From Halocatena pleomorpha (GTDB lineage Archaea > Halobacteriota > Halobacteria > Halobacteriales > Haloarculaceae), in assembly GCF_003862495.1 (NCBI RefSeq), contig NZ_RRCH01000004.1, positions 1 to 64,000 on the forward strand: a DNA stretch of 64,000 nt. Reading direction: 5' to 3'. The position numbers and the translations under genes were made by a program. The notes below the pieces were generated by a model. The model worked only from the letters and a program-made list of their open reading frames with translations, was not told the DNA's origin and did not search any database. Every line of letters begins with the position of its first letter. Position 1 is the first letter of the stretch. This document shows, piece after piece, positions 1 through 8,477 of the stretch.

Positions 1-12
1 GGGGGGAAGGAA

Positions 13-619
13 ATGACGTTGCCAGTGTTTCAGTTCTGGGACCGGCTGGGCGAATCGGTGAACATCTCGACGGTCGAGGATCGAGGCCGGATTTCGAAGG
101 CTGAGCTGTACTACGTGATGGACGTAGGGAACGGTGTGTGGTGTCGCCAGAAGCCGAAGGCTTCTGGCTGCTAACCAGAATCTCCGATTCTGGTGATGTA
201 AGCCCTGTCGGAGTACGGGCTGTGCGCACGCCAGCCAGATCGAAGAGATCTTGGCGACAGCCGGGCTTGGCCGGTCACAGACGGACTACGACGATTTGCC
301 CAGCATTGCGAACGTCACACGGTATGAGGCAACGGGCGAGCTGGTCGTCACGGGCTGGTTCGACAATGGCGGGCGCGTCCGCTACCATGAGCAGCGCGAT
401 GGGACCGTCGTCCAGTCGGTGTACACCCCTGAAAACGATCGAGAGCCAACCGAGGTGACCGAACAGCCCGACGCAACGAGTGCCCCAGCCGCGCTGGTCG
501 CACTGTTGGCGGAGTACTGCCACTATCGCCAGCGTGGTGACTTGGACGGATTACGGGCGTGTTATCCCGACGTGGCTCGTGTCGTGGACAAAGCGCCAGT
601 CGTCCACGCCGACGACTGA
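13..619 (+). pseudogene. Interrupted zinc-finger-like protein gene, copy 1
   Basis: An ATG at 13 opens a frame (MTLPVFQFWDRLGESVN...) that stops at 172-174. The rest of the protein continues in another frame from about 211 to the TGA at 619 (...GRVRYHEQRDGTVVQSVYTPE..., ending VVHADD). Removing the 64-nt hairpin segment at 147-210 joins the halves into one 180-codon frame reading WCRSTGCAHA at the junction, a plausible Cys/His metal site. A paralogue at 53193-53799 has the same interruption at the same codon. I do not recognise a named function. Either the gene is dead, or the segment is removed or bypassed during expression. The conserved downstream coding sequence argues that the interruption is recent or tolerated. 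Confidence 0.6.
147..210 (+). repeat. 64-nt double-hairpin insertion, copy 1
   Basis: There are two near-adjacent perfect hairpins. The first has stems CCAGAAGCC (147-155) and GGCTTCTGG (159-167) around a GAA loop. The second has stems ACCAGAATC (174-182) and GATTCTGGT (186-194) around a TCC loop. The codon TGT at 142-144 before the element is matched by TGT at 206-208 at its end. Its 64-nt length shifts the frame, and it brings in stop codons. The layout resembles, from memory, the palindromic 3' ends of haloarchaeal IS200/IS605 TnpB elements and PATE-type miniature derivatives. No transposase is present nearby. Confidence 0.65.
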
Positions 620-678
620 GAACAACAGAGTCGGTGGAGGCGGTCGCGGTGCGGGGGCGGAGCGGGCAAGGTCATTCC

Positions 679-763
679 CCGCGAGCGTCAGCGAGCGGCC
701 TTTTTTGGTCCAGATTTTTTGCGTGAGGGTGGCGCAGCCACCCGAACGGAAAAAAGGTGGTGG
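679..763 (+). repeat. T-tract palindrome module, copy A (terminator-like)
   Basis: The module reads GCGAGCG...GAGCGGCC, then two T6 tracts separated by GGTCCAGA, then the perfect hairpin GGGTGGCGCAGCCACCC at 727-743, and ends GGAAAAAAGGTGG. The outer arms CCTTTTTT and AAAAAAGG are themselves inverted repeats, so T-tracts occur on both strands. It lies exactly between the 3' ends of the interrupted gene (+) and the ferritin-like gene (-), where a bidirectional terminator would be expected. Related copies occur at 52401, 53044, 53869, 54181 and 54457. Confidence 0.7.
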
Positions 764-764
764 T

Positions 765-1397
765 TCAGCAGACAGGCTTGGGATTCACGCCCATCGATTC
801 GAGCTGGTCGGTGTACTCCTCGTAGGCGGTTTGAATCGCGCCCGAAGCGGCCTCTCGTGCCTGCTCTCGTTCCTCGTCGGTCTCACAGTACGCCTCTATG
901 AGCGTGCCCGCCCGGTCGAGTTGTTCTTCGAGATCCGATTTCAGCTCCCGGAACGTCCCCGCAGTCTGGGGATCAGCCTGCCCGACGAAAAACGCAGTCA
1001 CCTGTTCTTTGGATTTCTCCGCGGCGATCGTTCGTCCCACGAAGGCACCGATTCGTTCGACTGTCTCCTCTCGGTCGCGGAGATACGACTGGATCGCCGG
1101 AACAGTTCCGTCGAAATCGTCGTCGGGATCGTCAAGCAGTCCGCTGACCGTCTCATAATGATCCTGTTCTTCGCTCGCGCTGTCAGCGAACGCCTCAGCG
1201 GCCCTCCCGCTTTCGGCGTCGCGCCACGATTCGAACGTCTCCATCGCGGCGTGTTCGGCCGTCGCAACCGCACGGAGCACCGTCTCCGGTTCGAGTTCCC
1301 CCGCCGTGTCGGCGTACAACGCCTTCGAGGAACCCAGCCGCGACAGCGCGGTTTTGTTTCGATCTCGAACAGTCTCGATAAACGCCGAACCTGTCAT
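765..1397 (-). CDS. Ferritin/rubrerythrin-like helical protein
   Basis: This 210-aa acidic, almost wholly helical protein begins MTGSAFIETVRDRNKTALSR. It carries E/H-rich helices (AEHAAMETF near residue 50, EEQDHYETV near residue 75) that resemble the ferritin-like diiron fold, but I cannot confirm a complete four-helix ligand set. Haloarchaeal relatives are often labelled rubrerythrin-like or, from older transfers, transcription antitermination protein. The ATG at 1397 is preferred over an upstream in-frame start at 1445 because the extension reads as non-conserved basic sequence. The protein is cytoplasmic, with no signal or membrane segment. It ends at the T-tract palindrome module, which probably terminates it. 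Confidence 0.6.
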   Translation of the reverse strand: MTGSAFIETVRDRNKTALSRLGSSKALYADTAGELEPETVLRAVATAEHAAMETFESWRDAESGRAAEAFADSASEEQDHYETVSGLLDDPDDDFDGTVPAIQSYLRDREETVERIGAFVGRTIAAEKSKEQVTAFFVGQADPQTAGTFRELKSDLEEQLDRAGTLIEAYCETDEEREQAREAASGAIQTAYEEYTDQLESMGVNPKPVC

Positions 1398-1504
1398 ACG
1401 ACTCTCTACTTGGGCGTGTGATTTGTACCCTCTGGCACGCGCCACTCGTCTACCGCCGATCGGAAGTCAGTCTTTTGATGGCGGCCGTCGTTTTTCACTT
1501 CGAC

Positions 1505-1924
1505 ATGAACCGTCCGTCCAGTGCCGTTGCCGGTGGCGTCGCCGGTACGGCCATCTTGTCGTTGCTAATGATCTTGACCGAGGTACAAACACGGAGCCAG
1601 ATCCGGATCTTCGACGTGATCGCCCGGTTTGTCGGACTGCCCGGCCACGCGGTCATCGGGTTCGTGCTGTTTGTGGCCGCCGGTGTGTTCGCGTGGCCGC
1701 TGTTATTCGTCGCACTAGAACCGTACATCCCAGGCGGTCCCGATCCCGCCCAGCGGGGGATCGTGCTCGCGGCCGTACTCTGGATCGTGTTCGTCATCAC
1801 CGGTCGCGGATCCATCGGCTGGCCGCTCGTGATCGTGTACGCCGGACTGACCCTGATAGCGCATCTCGCGTACGGGTTCACTCTCGGCGCGGTGTACGCC
1901 CATTTCCGGAAACCTTCCACCTAA
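1505..1924 (+). CDS. Four-helix membrane protein (DUF6789-like)
   Basis: This 139-aa integral membrane protein begins MNRPSSAVAGGVAGTAILS. It has about four hydrophobic segments (roughly residues 10-28, 45-70, 85-105 and 112-132). The glycine-rich first helix followed by a VGLPGHAVIGF turn matches the widespread DUF6789 family of small archaeal and bacterial membrane proteins of unknown function. A longer in-frame start lies upstream, but the ATG at 1505 fits the family. It is divergent from the ferritin-like gene and followed by an A/T-rich gap before the oxidase gene. Confidence 0.6.
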   Translation: MNRPSSAVAGGVAGTAILSLLMILTEVQTRSQIRIFDVIARFVGLPGHAVIGFVLFVAAGVFAWPLLFVALEPYIPGGPDPAQRGIVLAAVLWIVFVITGRGSIGWPLVIVYAGLTLIAHLAYGFTLGAVYAHFRKPST

Positions 1925-2074
1925 ATACCGGTAGCCATCTGTTTTGTGCTATTCAATAGAACATTCACCACCATTCCTGTAGTGAATAATAATACGAAAA
2001 ATCATCAATAACACCGATACCACCCACCTATTTCTATCGTGGAGACGTATCCTCCGGCACTGATTTCACCACAT

Positions 2075-3838
2075 ATGTTACCGACAGTTCCTTTCTCAGG
2101 TCTCGTACTCGTCGGTGGACTGCTACTCGCCGTCGCCGTGGTGTTCACCCTCCGGAACGGGTGGCCACCGACGCTTGCACTCCCGGACGGAGGGCATTTT
2201 GTCGGCGGCGAGGAAGCCGAACAACTGGAGACTGAGAAGCCTGGCGGCGTGTTCCGATGGTTCACCACCGTTGATCACAAGGACATCGGACTCCTGTACA
2301 TCGTGTTTGCGACGGCGACCGCCCTCTGGGGTGGGACTGACGCGATGATGATCCGGACAGAGCTGTTGACATCGACGGCAGGACCGTGGGACCCAGTGAC
2401 GTACAACGCCCTGTTCACCACCCACGGATTAACGATGTTGCTGTTTTTCGTCACACCGGCGTTTTTCGGGGTCGGGAACTACTTTCTCCCGTTGTTGCTC
2501 GGTGCGGACGACATGGCTTACCCCCGAATCAACGCGATCGCGTTCTGGGTCCTGCCACCGGCGTATCTACTCGTCCGTGCGGGACTCATCACTGAGGTGG
2601 TAGCGAAAGCGTTCGCAGCCATTGACATCCAACTCACGTCGTTGTTCGCACTCACGCCACCGGCAACGGGTTGGACGATGTACGCGCCGCTGTCGGTAGA
2701 GATGGTGAATCCACAGATCGATCTGCTGTTGCTCGGATTGCACCTGAGCGGGATCGCCACTACCCTCGGAGCGATCAACTTCCTCGTCACGATCTTCACC
2801 GAACGCGCTGCGGACGTCACATGGGCCAGACTCGACATCTTCTCGTGGACGATGCTCACGACCAGCGGTCTTATTCTGTTCGCGTTTCCGCTGCTGGGCA
2901 GCGCGCTGATCATGTTGTTGTTGGATCGGAATTTCGGAACGACGTTTTTCGTCGTCGACGGCGGTGGGCCGTTGCTCTGGCAACATCTGTTTTGGTTCTT
3001 CGGTCATCCTGAAGTGTACATTCTCGTGTTACCGGCGTTTGGGCTAGTGAGTCTCATCCTCCCGAAGTTCTCGGGGCGGAAACTGTTCGGCTTCAAGTTC
3101 ATCGTCTACTCGACGCTGGCTATCGGCGTGCTTTCCTTTGGCGTGTGGGCACACCACATGTTCACGACAGGAATTGATCCCCGTGTCCGACTGAGTTTCA
3201 TGGCGGTATCGTTGGCGATCGCCATTCCGAGCGCCGTGAAAACGTTCAACTGGATGACAACGATGTGGGACGGCCACGTTCGACTCACTGCGCCGATGTT
3301 GTTCTGTGTCGCCGGGGTTGGGATGTTCATCATCGGCGGCGTGACGGGGGTGTTTCTCGCGTCGATCCCGGTCGATATGCTTGTGCACGACACCTACTAC
3401 GTGGTCGGTCATTTCCACTTCATCGTGATGGGGATCATAACGTTCGCGGCCTTCTCTGCGAGCTACTACTGGTATCCTATCCTCACCGGTCGGATGTACG
3501 ACACGCTGCTGGCGAAAGTCCACGCGTGGCTCAGCATCGTCGGGGTGATCACCACGTTCGGTCCGATGCTCATCATCGGAATGGATGGGATGCCCCGCCG
3601 GTATGCCACCTATCCCTCGAAATTCGTAGAACTTCAACAAGTCGCCTCCGTCGGTGCGTTCATCCTGTTCACTGGCGTCATCCTATGGCTGTACAACATG
3701 ATCCAGTCCTATCGCATCGGTCCGGTTGTGTTGGACGCTGATGTCTGGAATCTGAAACCGATCGACCAGTTCACGCCCGAATGGCAGTGGTTCGAAGAGC
3801 GTCTCGAAGAGCGCAGACAGAGGTTCCGGAACGAGTAG
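2075..3838 (+). CDS. Haem-copper terminal oxidase subunit I (A-type)
   Basis: Subunit I of an aa3-type cytochrome c/quinol oxidase, which reduces O2 and pumps protons in the membrane. VDHKDIGLLY is followed by about 12 canonical helices. TTHGLTMLLFF carries the low-spin haem ligand. GHPEVYILVLPAFG supplies the CuB His, the D-channel Glu and the cross-linked Tyr. WAHHMFTTG gives the His-His CuB pair, and VGHFHFIVMG the high-spin and low-spin haem ligands. The loop GADDMAYPR keeps the D-channel entry Asp. The E in GHPEV makes it A1-type. Start is uncertain: ATG 2075 or GTG 2039. No subunit II or III gene adjoins, so the partner must be encoded elsewhere. Confidence 0.93.
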   Translation: MLPTVPFSGLVLVGGLLLAVAVVFTLRNGWPPTLALPDGGHFVGGEEAEQLETEKPGGVFRWFTTVDHKDIGLLYIVFATATALWGGTDAMMIRTELLTSTAGPWDPVTYNALFTTHGLTMLLFFVTPAFFGVGNYFLPLLLGADDMAYPRINAIAFWVLPPAYLLVRAGLITEVVAKAFAAIDIQLTSLFALTPPATGWTMYAPLSVEMVNPQIDLLLLGLHLSGIATTLGAINFLVTIFTERAADVTWARLDIFSWTMLTTSGLILFAFPLLGSALIMLLLDRNFGTTFFVVDGGGPLLWQHLFWFFGHPEVYILVLPAFGLVSLILPKFSGRKLFGFKFIVYSTLAIGVLSFGVWAHHMFTTGIDPRVRLSFMAVSLAIAIPSAVKTFNWMTTMWDGHVRLTAPMLFCVAGVGMFIIGGVTGVFLASIPVDMLVHDTYYVVGHFHFIVMGIITFAAFSASYYWYPILTGRMYDTLLAKVHAWLSIVGVITTFGPMLIIGMDGMPRRYATYPSKFVELQQVASVGAFILFTGVILWLYNMIQSYRIGPVVLDADVWNLKPIDQFTPEWQWFEERLEERRQRFRNE

Positions 3839-3859
3839 TCACGCTCAGCATCGCTCAGT

Positions 3860-4663
3860 CTACGTTATTTTTCCGACAGTGACGTAGAACGGAATCGTCT
3901 CTTGCCGTCGATACGTACCGTTTTGCATTGCATCGATGATCAACCGTCCCATCTCCCGCCACGAAGCCCGGAACGCGTCGTATTCGTCCGGACTCATGCC
4001 GCCAGCGAGCAACGTCTCCCGTTGCTGTGCGATCTGTGACCCGGTCGCTTTCCGCTTTGCGGCCTCGATCGCGTGTTGATCGTACGGTGGTTCGATCGTC
4101 TTCACGTGGTCGTACCGTTGCGTGTGAACGTCGGTCACTTCTCGTCCCGGTTGGCCGTGGCTCCGGAGGAGTTCAGGAACGGTTCCGAGCGTCACGTCGG
4201 TTTGTACACCTTGGATGTAGTGCGAACGTGCTTGTGTAGCCAGTTCACGTTCGAGGGACACCGTCGATTCGACGGTGACGGCGCTGTTGTCCGGTTCGAT
4301 CGCGGCTACGAGATCCGTCGAACACCGAACGAACTCCGCGACTGCGCGGCTGGGATCGGGAAGGTTGATCAACAGCGCTTGACAGACCACGAGATCAGCG
4401 GTTCTCGGTTCGAATGGGAGAGCGGTCGCGTCAGCGCGCACTGCCGGCACGGTCGTCTCTTCGAGGAGTTTGCGATCCCGATCGACGCCGATGACCGTTC
4501 CGTCCGTTTCCTCCGACAGCACTGCCGACAACTCGCCCGTTCCACACCCTACGTCGAGGATCAGCTCCCGGTCGTCGAGCGAGAGCGGAGCCAGTGCTTC
4601 TCGCGAGCGATCCCACATACCGCGTCGTGTTTCTTCGAGATAGTCGGCGGAAAAGCGGCGCAC
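3860..4663 (-). CDS. SAM-dependent methyltransferase (class I)
   Basis: This 267-aa protein has the Rossmann-fold motif I LILDVGCGTGELSAVL near residue 35, the acidic residue GVDRD ending strand 2, and a motif-III-like region DLVVCQALLINLPDP. The pattern fits the Methyltransf_11/UbiE-like group acting on a small molecule; the substrate cannot be told. The GTG at 4663 lies four bases past the stop of nfo, giving tight coupling. The longer in-frame extension runs back through nfo and is not real. It is transcribed with nfo, but a shared role is not evident. Confidence 0.82.
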   Translation of the reverse strand: MRRFSADYLEETRRGMWDRSREALAPLSLDDRELILDVGCGTGELSAVLSEETDGTVIGVDRDRKLLEETTVPAVRADATALPFEPRTADLVVCQALLINLPDPSRAVAEFVRCSTDLVAAIEPDNSAVTVESTVSLERELATQARSHYIQGVQTDVTLGTVPELLRSHGQPGREVTDVHTQRYDHVKTIEPPYDQHAIEAAKRKATGSQIAQQRETLLAGGMSPDEYDAFRASWREMGRLIIDAMQNGTYRRQETIPFYVTVGKIT

Positions 4664-4667
4664 GGTC

Positions 4668-5498
4668 TTACGTTCTGAATTCTCTGACTCGGTCGATGTT
4701 CCATCCGAACCCTTTCCCGTTCTCGGAAGGGGTTTCGAGCACGAACGGCAGGGATCGAAGTTCTGGATGGTTGACGATCGCCCGCATTCCTTCCTCTCCG
4801 ATCTGTCCTTCTCCGATGTGGGCGTGTTCGTCCTTGTTCGTGCCACACTCGTGTTTCGAATCGTTGAGATGGATACACCGCAGGTGTTCGAGTCCGACGA
4901 TGTCATCGAACGCCGCAACGGTCTCGTTCACGCCGTTTTCAGTCGAGAGATCGTATCCCGCTGCGAACGTGTGGGCCGTATCCAGACAGACATCCAGCTC
5001 CTGTTTCGAGCGGTCGAGAACAGCAGCAAGGTGTTCGAACTCTCCGCCCAGTTTCGTCCCACTACCCGCGTCGCTCTCGATGAGCACCGTCACATCGTCG
5101 GGAATCTCTAGTTCGTCAAGCGCGCTCGCGGCGTTGTCGAGTCCGTTTTCGACACCCGCTCCGGTGTGAGCACCCAGATGCACGTTCACGAACTCGATAT
5201 CGAGCGTCTGTGCCGCATCGATCTCCTGTTGTAAACTGTCAATCGACTTCGCGCGGAGATCCGCTTTTGGTGTGCACAGATTCACGAGATAGGACGTGTG
5301 AATGACCCACGGTCCCGCGAGCTGTTCGGCAGTTCCGTTTTGGAACCGGGTCGCCTCTTCCGTGCCGATGTTTGGATCCTGCCACACCTGCGGAGAGTGA
5401 GTAAAGATCTGTCCGCAGTTACCACCGACGTCGAGTTGGTTCGTGACCGCGTTGTCGACGCCGCCAGCGATAGAGACGTGTGCTCCGATTCGTGCCAT
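4668..5498 (-). CDS. nfo: Endonuclease IV (AP endonuclease)
   Basis: This 276-aa TIM-barrel enzyme cleaves DNA 5' of abasic sites in base-excision repair. It begins [13 protein letters not shown], the canonical start for the family. Zinc ligands appear in order: THSPQVW and VIHTSYLVN early, VNVHLGAH (His), [10 protein letters not shown] (Glu), [14 protein letters not shown] (Asp-His), IHLNDSK and [13 protein letters not shown], then [12 protein letters not shown] (Glu). Length and motif order are normal. The in-frame extension upstream of 5498 was rejected. The gene is followed within five bases by a methyltransferase gene. Confidence 0.95.
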   Translation of the reverse strand: MARIGAHVSIAGGVDNAVTNQLDVGGNCGQIFTHSPQVWQDPNIGTEEATRFQNGTAEQLAGPWVIHTSYLVNLCTPKADLRAKSIDSLQQEIDAAQTLDIEFVNVHLGAHTGAGVENGLDNAASALDELEIPDDVTVLIESDAGSGTKLGGEFEHLAAVLDRSKQELDVCLDTAHTFAAGYDLSTENGVNETVAAFDDIVGLEHLRCIHLNDSKHECGTNKDEHAHIGEGQIGEEGMRAIVNHPELRSLPFVLETPSENGKGFGWNIDRVREFRT

Positions 5499-5548
5499 AC
5501 TCGTGCTTTCAGGCCGGTGAGGATAGGGCTTTGGAGTTCGAGAGATCG

Positions 5549-6367
5549 CTACGCGATGGGATCCGTGGCGTTTTGGTTCCACATCTCAGCACCGAACTTT
5601 TCGGTGGCGATCTCCGCAGCCCGTTCCAGTTCTTCGTCGGTCCACGTTCCTACTTTGGCGTCGGCCCACCTTTCGAGCGCGTCTTCGAGCGCTCCCACCG
5701 CCCCCTGTCGGGAAATATCGCTATGTTCGTCGATCGCAGTGATGCGATCTGTGATCCGATCGAGCGAAACGTCCGGTGTGGCGAAACACGCACGGGTGCG
5801 TTCGGGCGTCGCGTGGTAGGTGAGCGATCCGTGTTGGATTACGCTGTCACGCCGTCGGTACTGGGCGTTGCCGCTGAGCTTCCCGCCTTCGTAGATGATG
5901 TCGTGTGCCGGGTGGATATCCCTGAGATAACAGGCTGGCTCATAGAGCGCATCGGCGCTTTCGTGGGCGAAATCGGCGGGGACACCCATCGCTGCGCAGC
6001 CGTCGAGCAGTGGCTGACAGAGCTGTTCGTAGCTCGCCATCAGATCACCCGGAAGTTCAGCAGCCGGTGCGATGATCGAATAGGAGATGTCGCCGTACTC
6101 GTCGTGGTAGATCGCCCCGCCACCGGTCGGCCGACGGGTGACCGTGATTCCTTCCCGCTCACAAAACGTCCAGTCGATGTCGTCGGAACGTTGGTGATAG
6201 CCCAACGAAAGCGTGGATGGCTGCCATTGATACACCCGAACCGTTCGCGGACCACCGTTGGCAGCGGTTTCTGCTGCCACTACATCGAGTGCCATGCACA
6301 ACGGTCCGGGTAACGATTCTTCGCGGACTAACCGCCACTCCTGTCCGGTAGGGTCGATGTCGGTCAT
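5549..6367 (-). CDS. lplA: Lipoate-protein ligase A family protein
   Basis: This 272-aa protein of the BPL/LplA/LipB fold attaches lipoate to E2 or GcvH proteins through lipoyl-AMP. [20 protein letters not shown] is the lipoyl-adenylate binding loop, and [12 protein letters not shown] carries the catalytic Lys. There is a single catalytic domain, and the separate LplA C-terminal domain is reduced or absent, as in many archaea. The start ATG at 6367 ([17 protein letters not shown]) is chosen because the upstream extension is basic and unlike the family. The gene is on the same strand as nfo, with a 50-nt gap. Confidence 0.88.
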   Translation of the reverse strand: MTDIDPTGQEWRLVREESLPGPLCMALDVVAAETAANGGPRTVRVYQWQPSTLSLGYHQRSDDIDWTFCEREGITVTRRPTGGGAIYHDEYGDISYSIIAPAAELPGDLMASYEQLCQPLLDGCAAMGVPADFAHESADALYEPACYLRDIHPAHDIIYEGGKLSGNAQYRRRDSVIQHGSLTYHATPERTRACFATPDVSLDRITDRITAIDEHSDISRQGAVGALEDALERWADAKVGTWTDEELERAAEIATEKFGAEMWNQNATDPIA

Positions 6368-6418
6368 ACCGGCCCTTCGGCGGGTACCGACAAAAGAGCG
6401 ACCGTTCATCACAAACGA

Positions 6419-6964
6419 TCAGTTGTTCACCAACGCACGTTCAGCCTGAGAGGTAGATCCTCTGGTTTCATCCTGATACACCCGATGTTCAACGACGAAT
6501 GGGGACGTTCCGACGTTATTCGCTATCTCAGAATATTCCCCGACGCGCTCGGAGTGGTTTTGATAGGCCGACGTGGTCGCGACCGTGATGAAATACGCTC
6601 CCATATCGTCGCTCGCAGGTGTTTCGTACCCGAGTTCCTTGGCGATCTGACTCCACCAGATATCGATCACCGCGTAGTGTGATTCCGATTCGTCTTCGTC
6701 CACGAGACGGGCCATATCGTTGGCAAGCAGTCCGTCGAGGTTCGCCAAGAGTTCGTCGTCGTTGCGCAACAACTGTTGGACTTCCTCGTTCGTGAAGTCA
6801 AACGCCAGTTCGTTGTTGTCTACCACCGGTTCTGGGGTCGTCCCACGGGAACGAGACGAAACGGTGTACCGTCCCACGGCGATCGCTAAGCTGACGATGA
6901 GCACGAGTCCGAGTATCCCGCTGATAGTTTCTACCTGCAGTAAGACGCCGTCCCGCGCTATCAT
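6419..6964 (-). CDS. Membrane-anchored hypothetical protein
   Basis: This 181-aa protein has one N-terminal transmembrane helix (about residues 12-32, GILGLVLIVSLAIAVGRYT) followed by an acidic soluble domain rich in polar residues. I do not recognise the family. A strong TATA-like element lies 27-36 nt upstream of the ATG, and with a 545-nt open frame this supports a real leaderless gene. It is divergent from psmB. Nothing in the sequence suggests an enzyme. Confidence 0.55.
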   Translation of the reverse strand: MIARDGVLLQVETISGILGLVLIVSLAIAVGRYTVSSRSRGTTPEPVVDNNELAFDFTNEEVQQLLRNDDELLANLDGLLANDMARLVDEDESESHYAVIDIWWSQIAKELGYETPASDDMGAYFITVATTSAYQNHSERVGEYSEIANNVGTSPFVVEHRVYQDETRGSTSQAERALVNN

Positions 6965-6990
6965 TGATTCGTATTTTACTGCAGTTGGTT

Positions 6991-7000
6991 TCTATATATA
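6991..7000 (-). promoter_or_regulatory. TATA box for the 6964 gene
   Basis: TATATATAGA read on the minus strand lies 27-36 nt before the ATG at 6964, the spacing of a haloarchaeal leaderless promoter. Confidence 0.6.
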
Positions 7001-7115
7001 CGTTATTATCTCACCGATATTCATAGTTACAAACGGAATACGCCCTATTCCATCACTCCTATCAGCTGATCAAGAGGCGATGGTGGCCCACGGCTAAGGA
7101 ATGTTTTAGCGAGTG

Positions 7116-7121
7116 TTTATT
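7116..7121 (+). promoter_or_regulatory. TATA box for psmB-psmA
   Basis: TTTATT lies 24-29 nt upstream of the psmB ATG at 7145, indicating a leaderless transcript for the proteasome pair. Confidence 0.6.
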
Positions 7122-7144
7122 CGGCACGAGTTCCAATTCGCCGT

Positions 7145-7768
7145 ATGGAAACAGAAACGGGAAATGATGTGACCGTTCAGAAAACGGGCACGACGACGGT
7201 CGGTCTCGTCACCGCCGAAGGGGTGGTGCTCGCAGCCGATCGCCGGGCTAGTCTCGGTGGCCGGTTCGTCTCAAACAAACAGGCGGTCAAAATCGAGCAG
7301 ATTCATCCGACCGCGGCAGTAACGCTGTCCGGTTCCGTCGGTGCTGGACAGGCGTTCATCCGACAGCTCCGGAGCACAGCGAATCTGTACGAAGCGCGTC
7401 GCGGTGAGCCGATGAATATGGACGCACTCGCTCGAACCGCCGGCCGACTTCTCCGGGGCACGCGGTCGATGCCCGTCTTAGGTGGCGTCGACGAAGAGGG
7501 TCCACGAGTGTTCCAGATCGATCCGGCTGGTGGCGTTCTTGAGGACACCTACACCGCGAGCGGCAGCGGCACCCAGCTCGCAACTGGCGCACTCGAACGA
7601 CTGTACGAGGAGGATCTCTCCCTCGCGGAGGGCGCCTCAGTCGCTACGCAGGCGGTCGAGAGCGCGATCGAGCGCGATACCGCAAGCGGTAATGGTATCA
7701 CCGTTGCGCGTATTACGTCCGAAGACGTGATGATCGATATAGACAGTACCAGCGAGGAGGTGCACTGA
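7145..7768 (+). CDS. psmB: 20S proteasome beta subunit
   Basis: This catalytic N-terminal-nucleophile protease subunit of the archaeal 20S proteasome has 207 aa. Autoprocessing would occur in KTG/TTTVG, exposing Thr16 as the nucleophile. The expected Asp and Lys follow in LAADRRASLGG and SNKQAVKIEQI, and GSGTQLATGALE precedes the late conserved region. The propeptide is only about 15 residues, much shorter than the roughly 49 residues I recall for Haloferax PsmB. It sits before psmA with a 1-nt overlap, so the two should be co-translated and may form a matched or paralogous core particle. Confidence 0.93.
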   Translation: METETGNDVTVQKTGTTTVGLVTAEGVVLAADRRASLGGRFVSNKQAVKIEQIHPTAAVTLSGSVGAGQAFIRQLRSTANLYEARRGEPMNMDALARTAGRLLRGTRSMPVLGGVDEEGPRVFQIDPAGGVLEDTYTASGSGTQLATGALERLYEEDLSLAEGASVATQAVESAIERDTASGNGITVARITSEDVMIDIDSTSEEVH

Positions 7769-8466
7769 TGCGGGGACAAGACGACCGTCAGGCGTACGAT
7801 CGCGGGACGAGTCTGTTCTCCCCCGACGGTCGGCTGTATCAGGTCGAGTACGCACGCGAGGCGGTCAAACGCGGTGGTGCGAGTGTCGGCATACGAGCGA
7901 CCGACGGCGTCGTGCTCGTCGCGGAGCGACGAATCCGATCGTCGTTGCTCGAAGCTCGGAGCATCGAGAAGTTGCATAAGATCGATGAGCACAACGGCGT
8001 CGCCAGCGCTGGTCACGTCGCAGACGCACGGCAACTCGTCGAAGAAGCCCGTCAGACCGCTCAGATCGAACAGCTCAGCTACGATCAGCCGATCACACCC
8101 GAACAGCTCACGGGCGACGTGAGCGAGCACGTCCAAGAGTACACGCAAGCGGGCCACACCCGTCCGTTCGGTGCGGCGCTCCTCGTCGGCGGCTACGTCG
8201 AGGGAACGCCGCAGCTGTTCGAAACCGACCCGTCGGGAACGTCGTATGAGTGGCAAGCGACCGCAATCGGCGGCAACAGCGACGAGATCGAGGAAGAACT
8301 CGAATCGGAGTACGATCCTGAAATCTCGCTCGATGCGGCGTCGTCGCTGGCTGTCTCAGTGCTCACCGAGGAGGAAGAAGACGATCCCGAAACCGTCGCT
8401 GTCGCCGTTATCGACGACGACGGCTACCGAACGCTCGATCGAGAAGCGATCGAGGACCTCCTATAA
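7768..8466 (+). CDS. psmA: 20S proteasome alpha subunit
   Basis: This 232-aa alpha subunit forms the outer gated rings of the 20S core. YDRGTSLFSPDGRLYQVEYA is the alpha-type N-terminal signature, with the YD gate residues. EARSIEKLHKID contains the Lys expected in the pocket that receives HbYX tails of the regulatory ATPases. HVADARQLVEEAR and RPFGAALLVGG are typical. The ATG overlaps the psmB stop as TGATG, and GAGGAGGTG just upstream is a good Shine-Dalgarno match for an internal operon gene. The sequence departs noticeably from textbook PsmA1, so it may be a second alpha type. Confidence 0.93.
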   Translation: MRGQDDRQAYDRGTSLFSPDGRLYQVEYAREAVKRGGASVGIRATDGVVLVAERRIRSSLLEARSIEKLHKIDEHNGVASAGHVADARQLVEEARQTAQIEQLSYDQPITPEQLTGDVSEHVQEYTQAGHTRPFGAALLVGGYVEGTPQLFETDPSGTSYEWQATAIGGNSDEIEEELESEYDPEISLDAASSLAVSVLTEEEEDDPETVAVAVIDDDGYRTLDREAIEDLL

Positions 8467-8477
8467 GGACGGCGAGT

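Noticed and set aside
480-1421. 313-codon plus-strand open frame
   Set aside because: It runs through the palindrome module and antisense to the ferritin-like gene, so it is not a gene.
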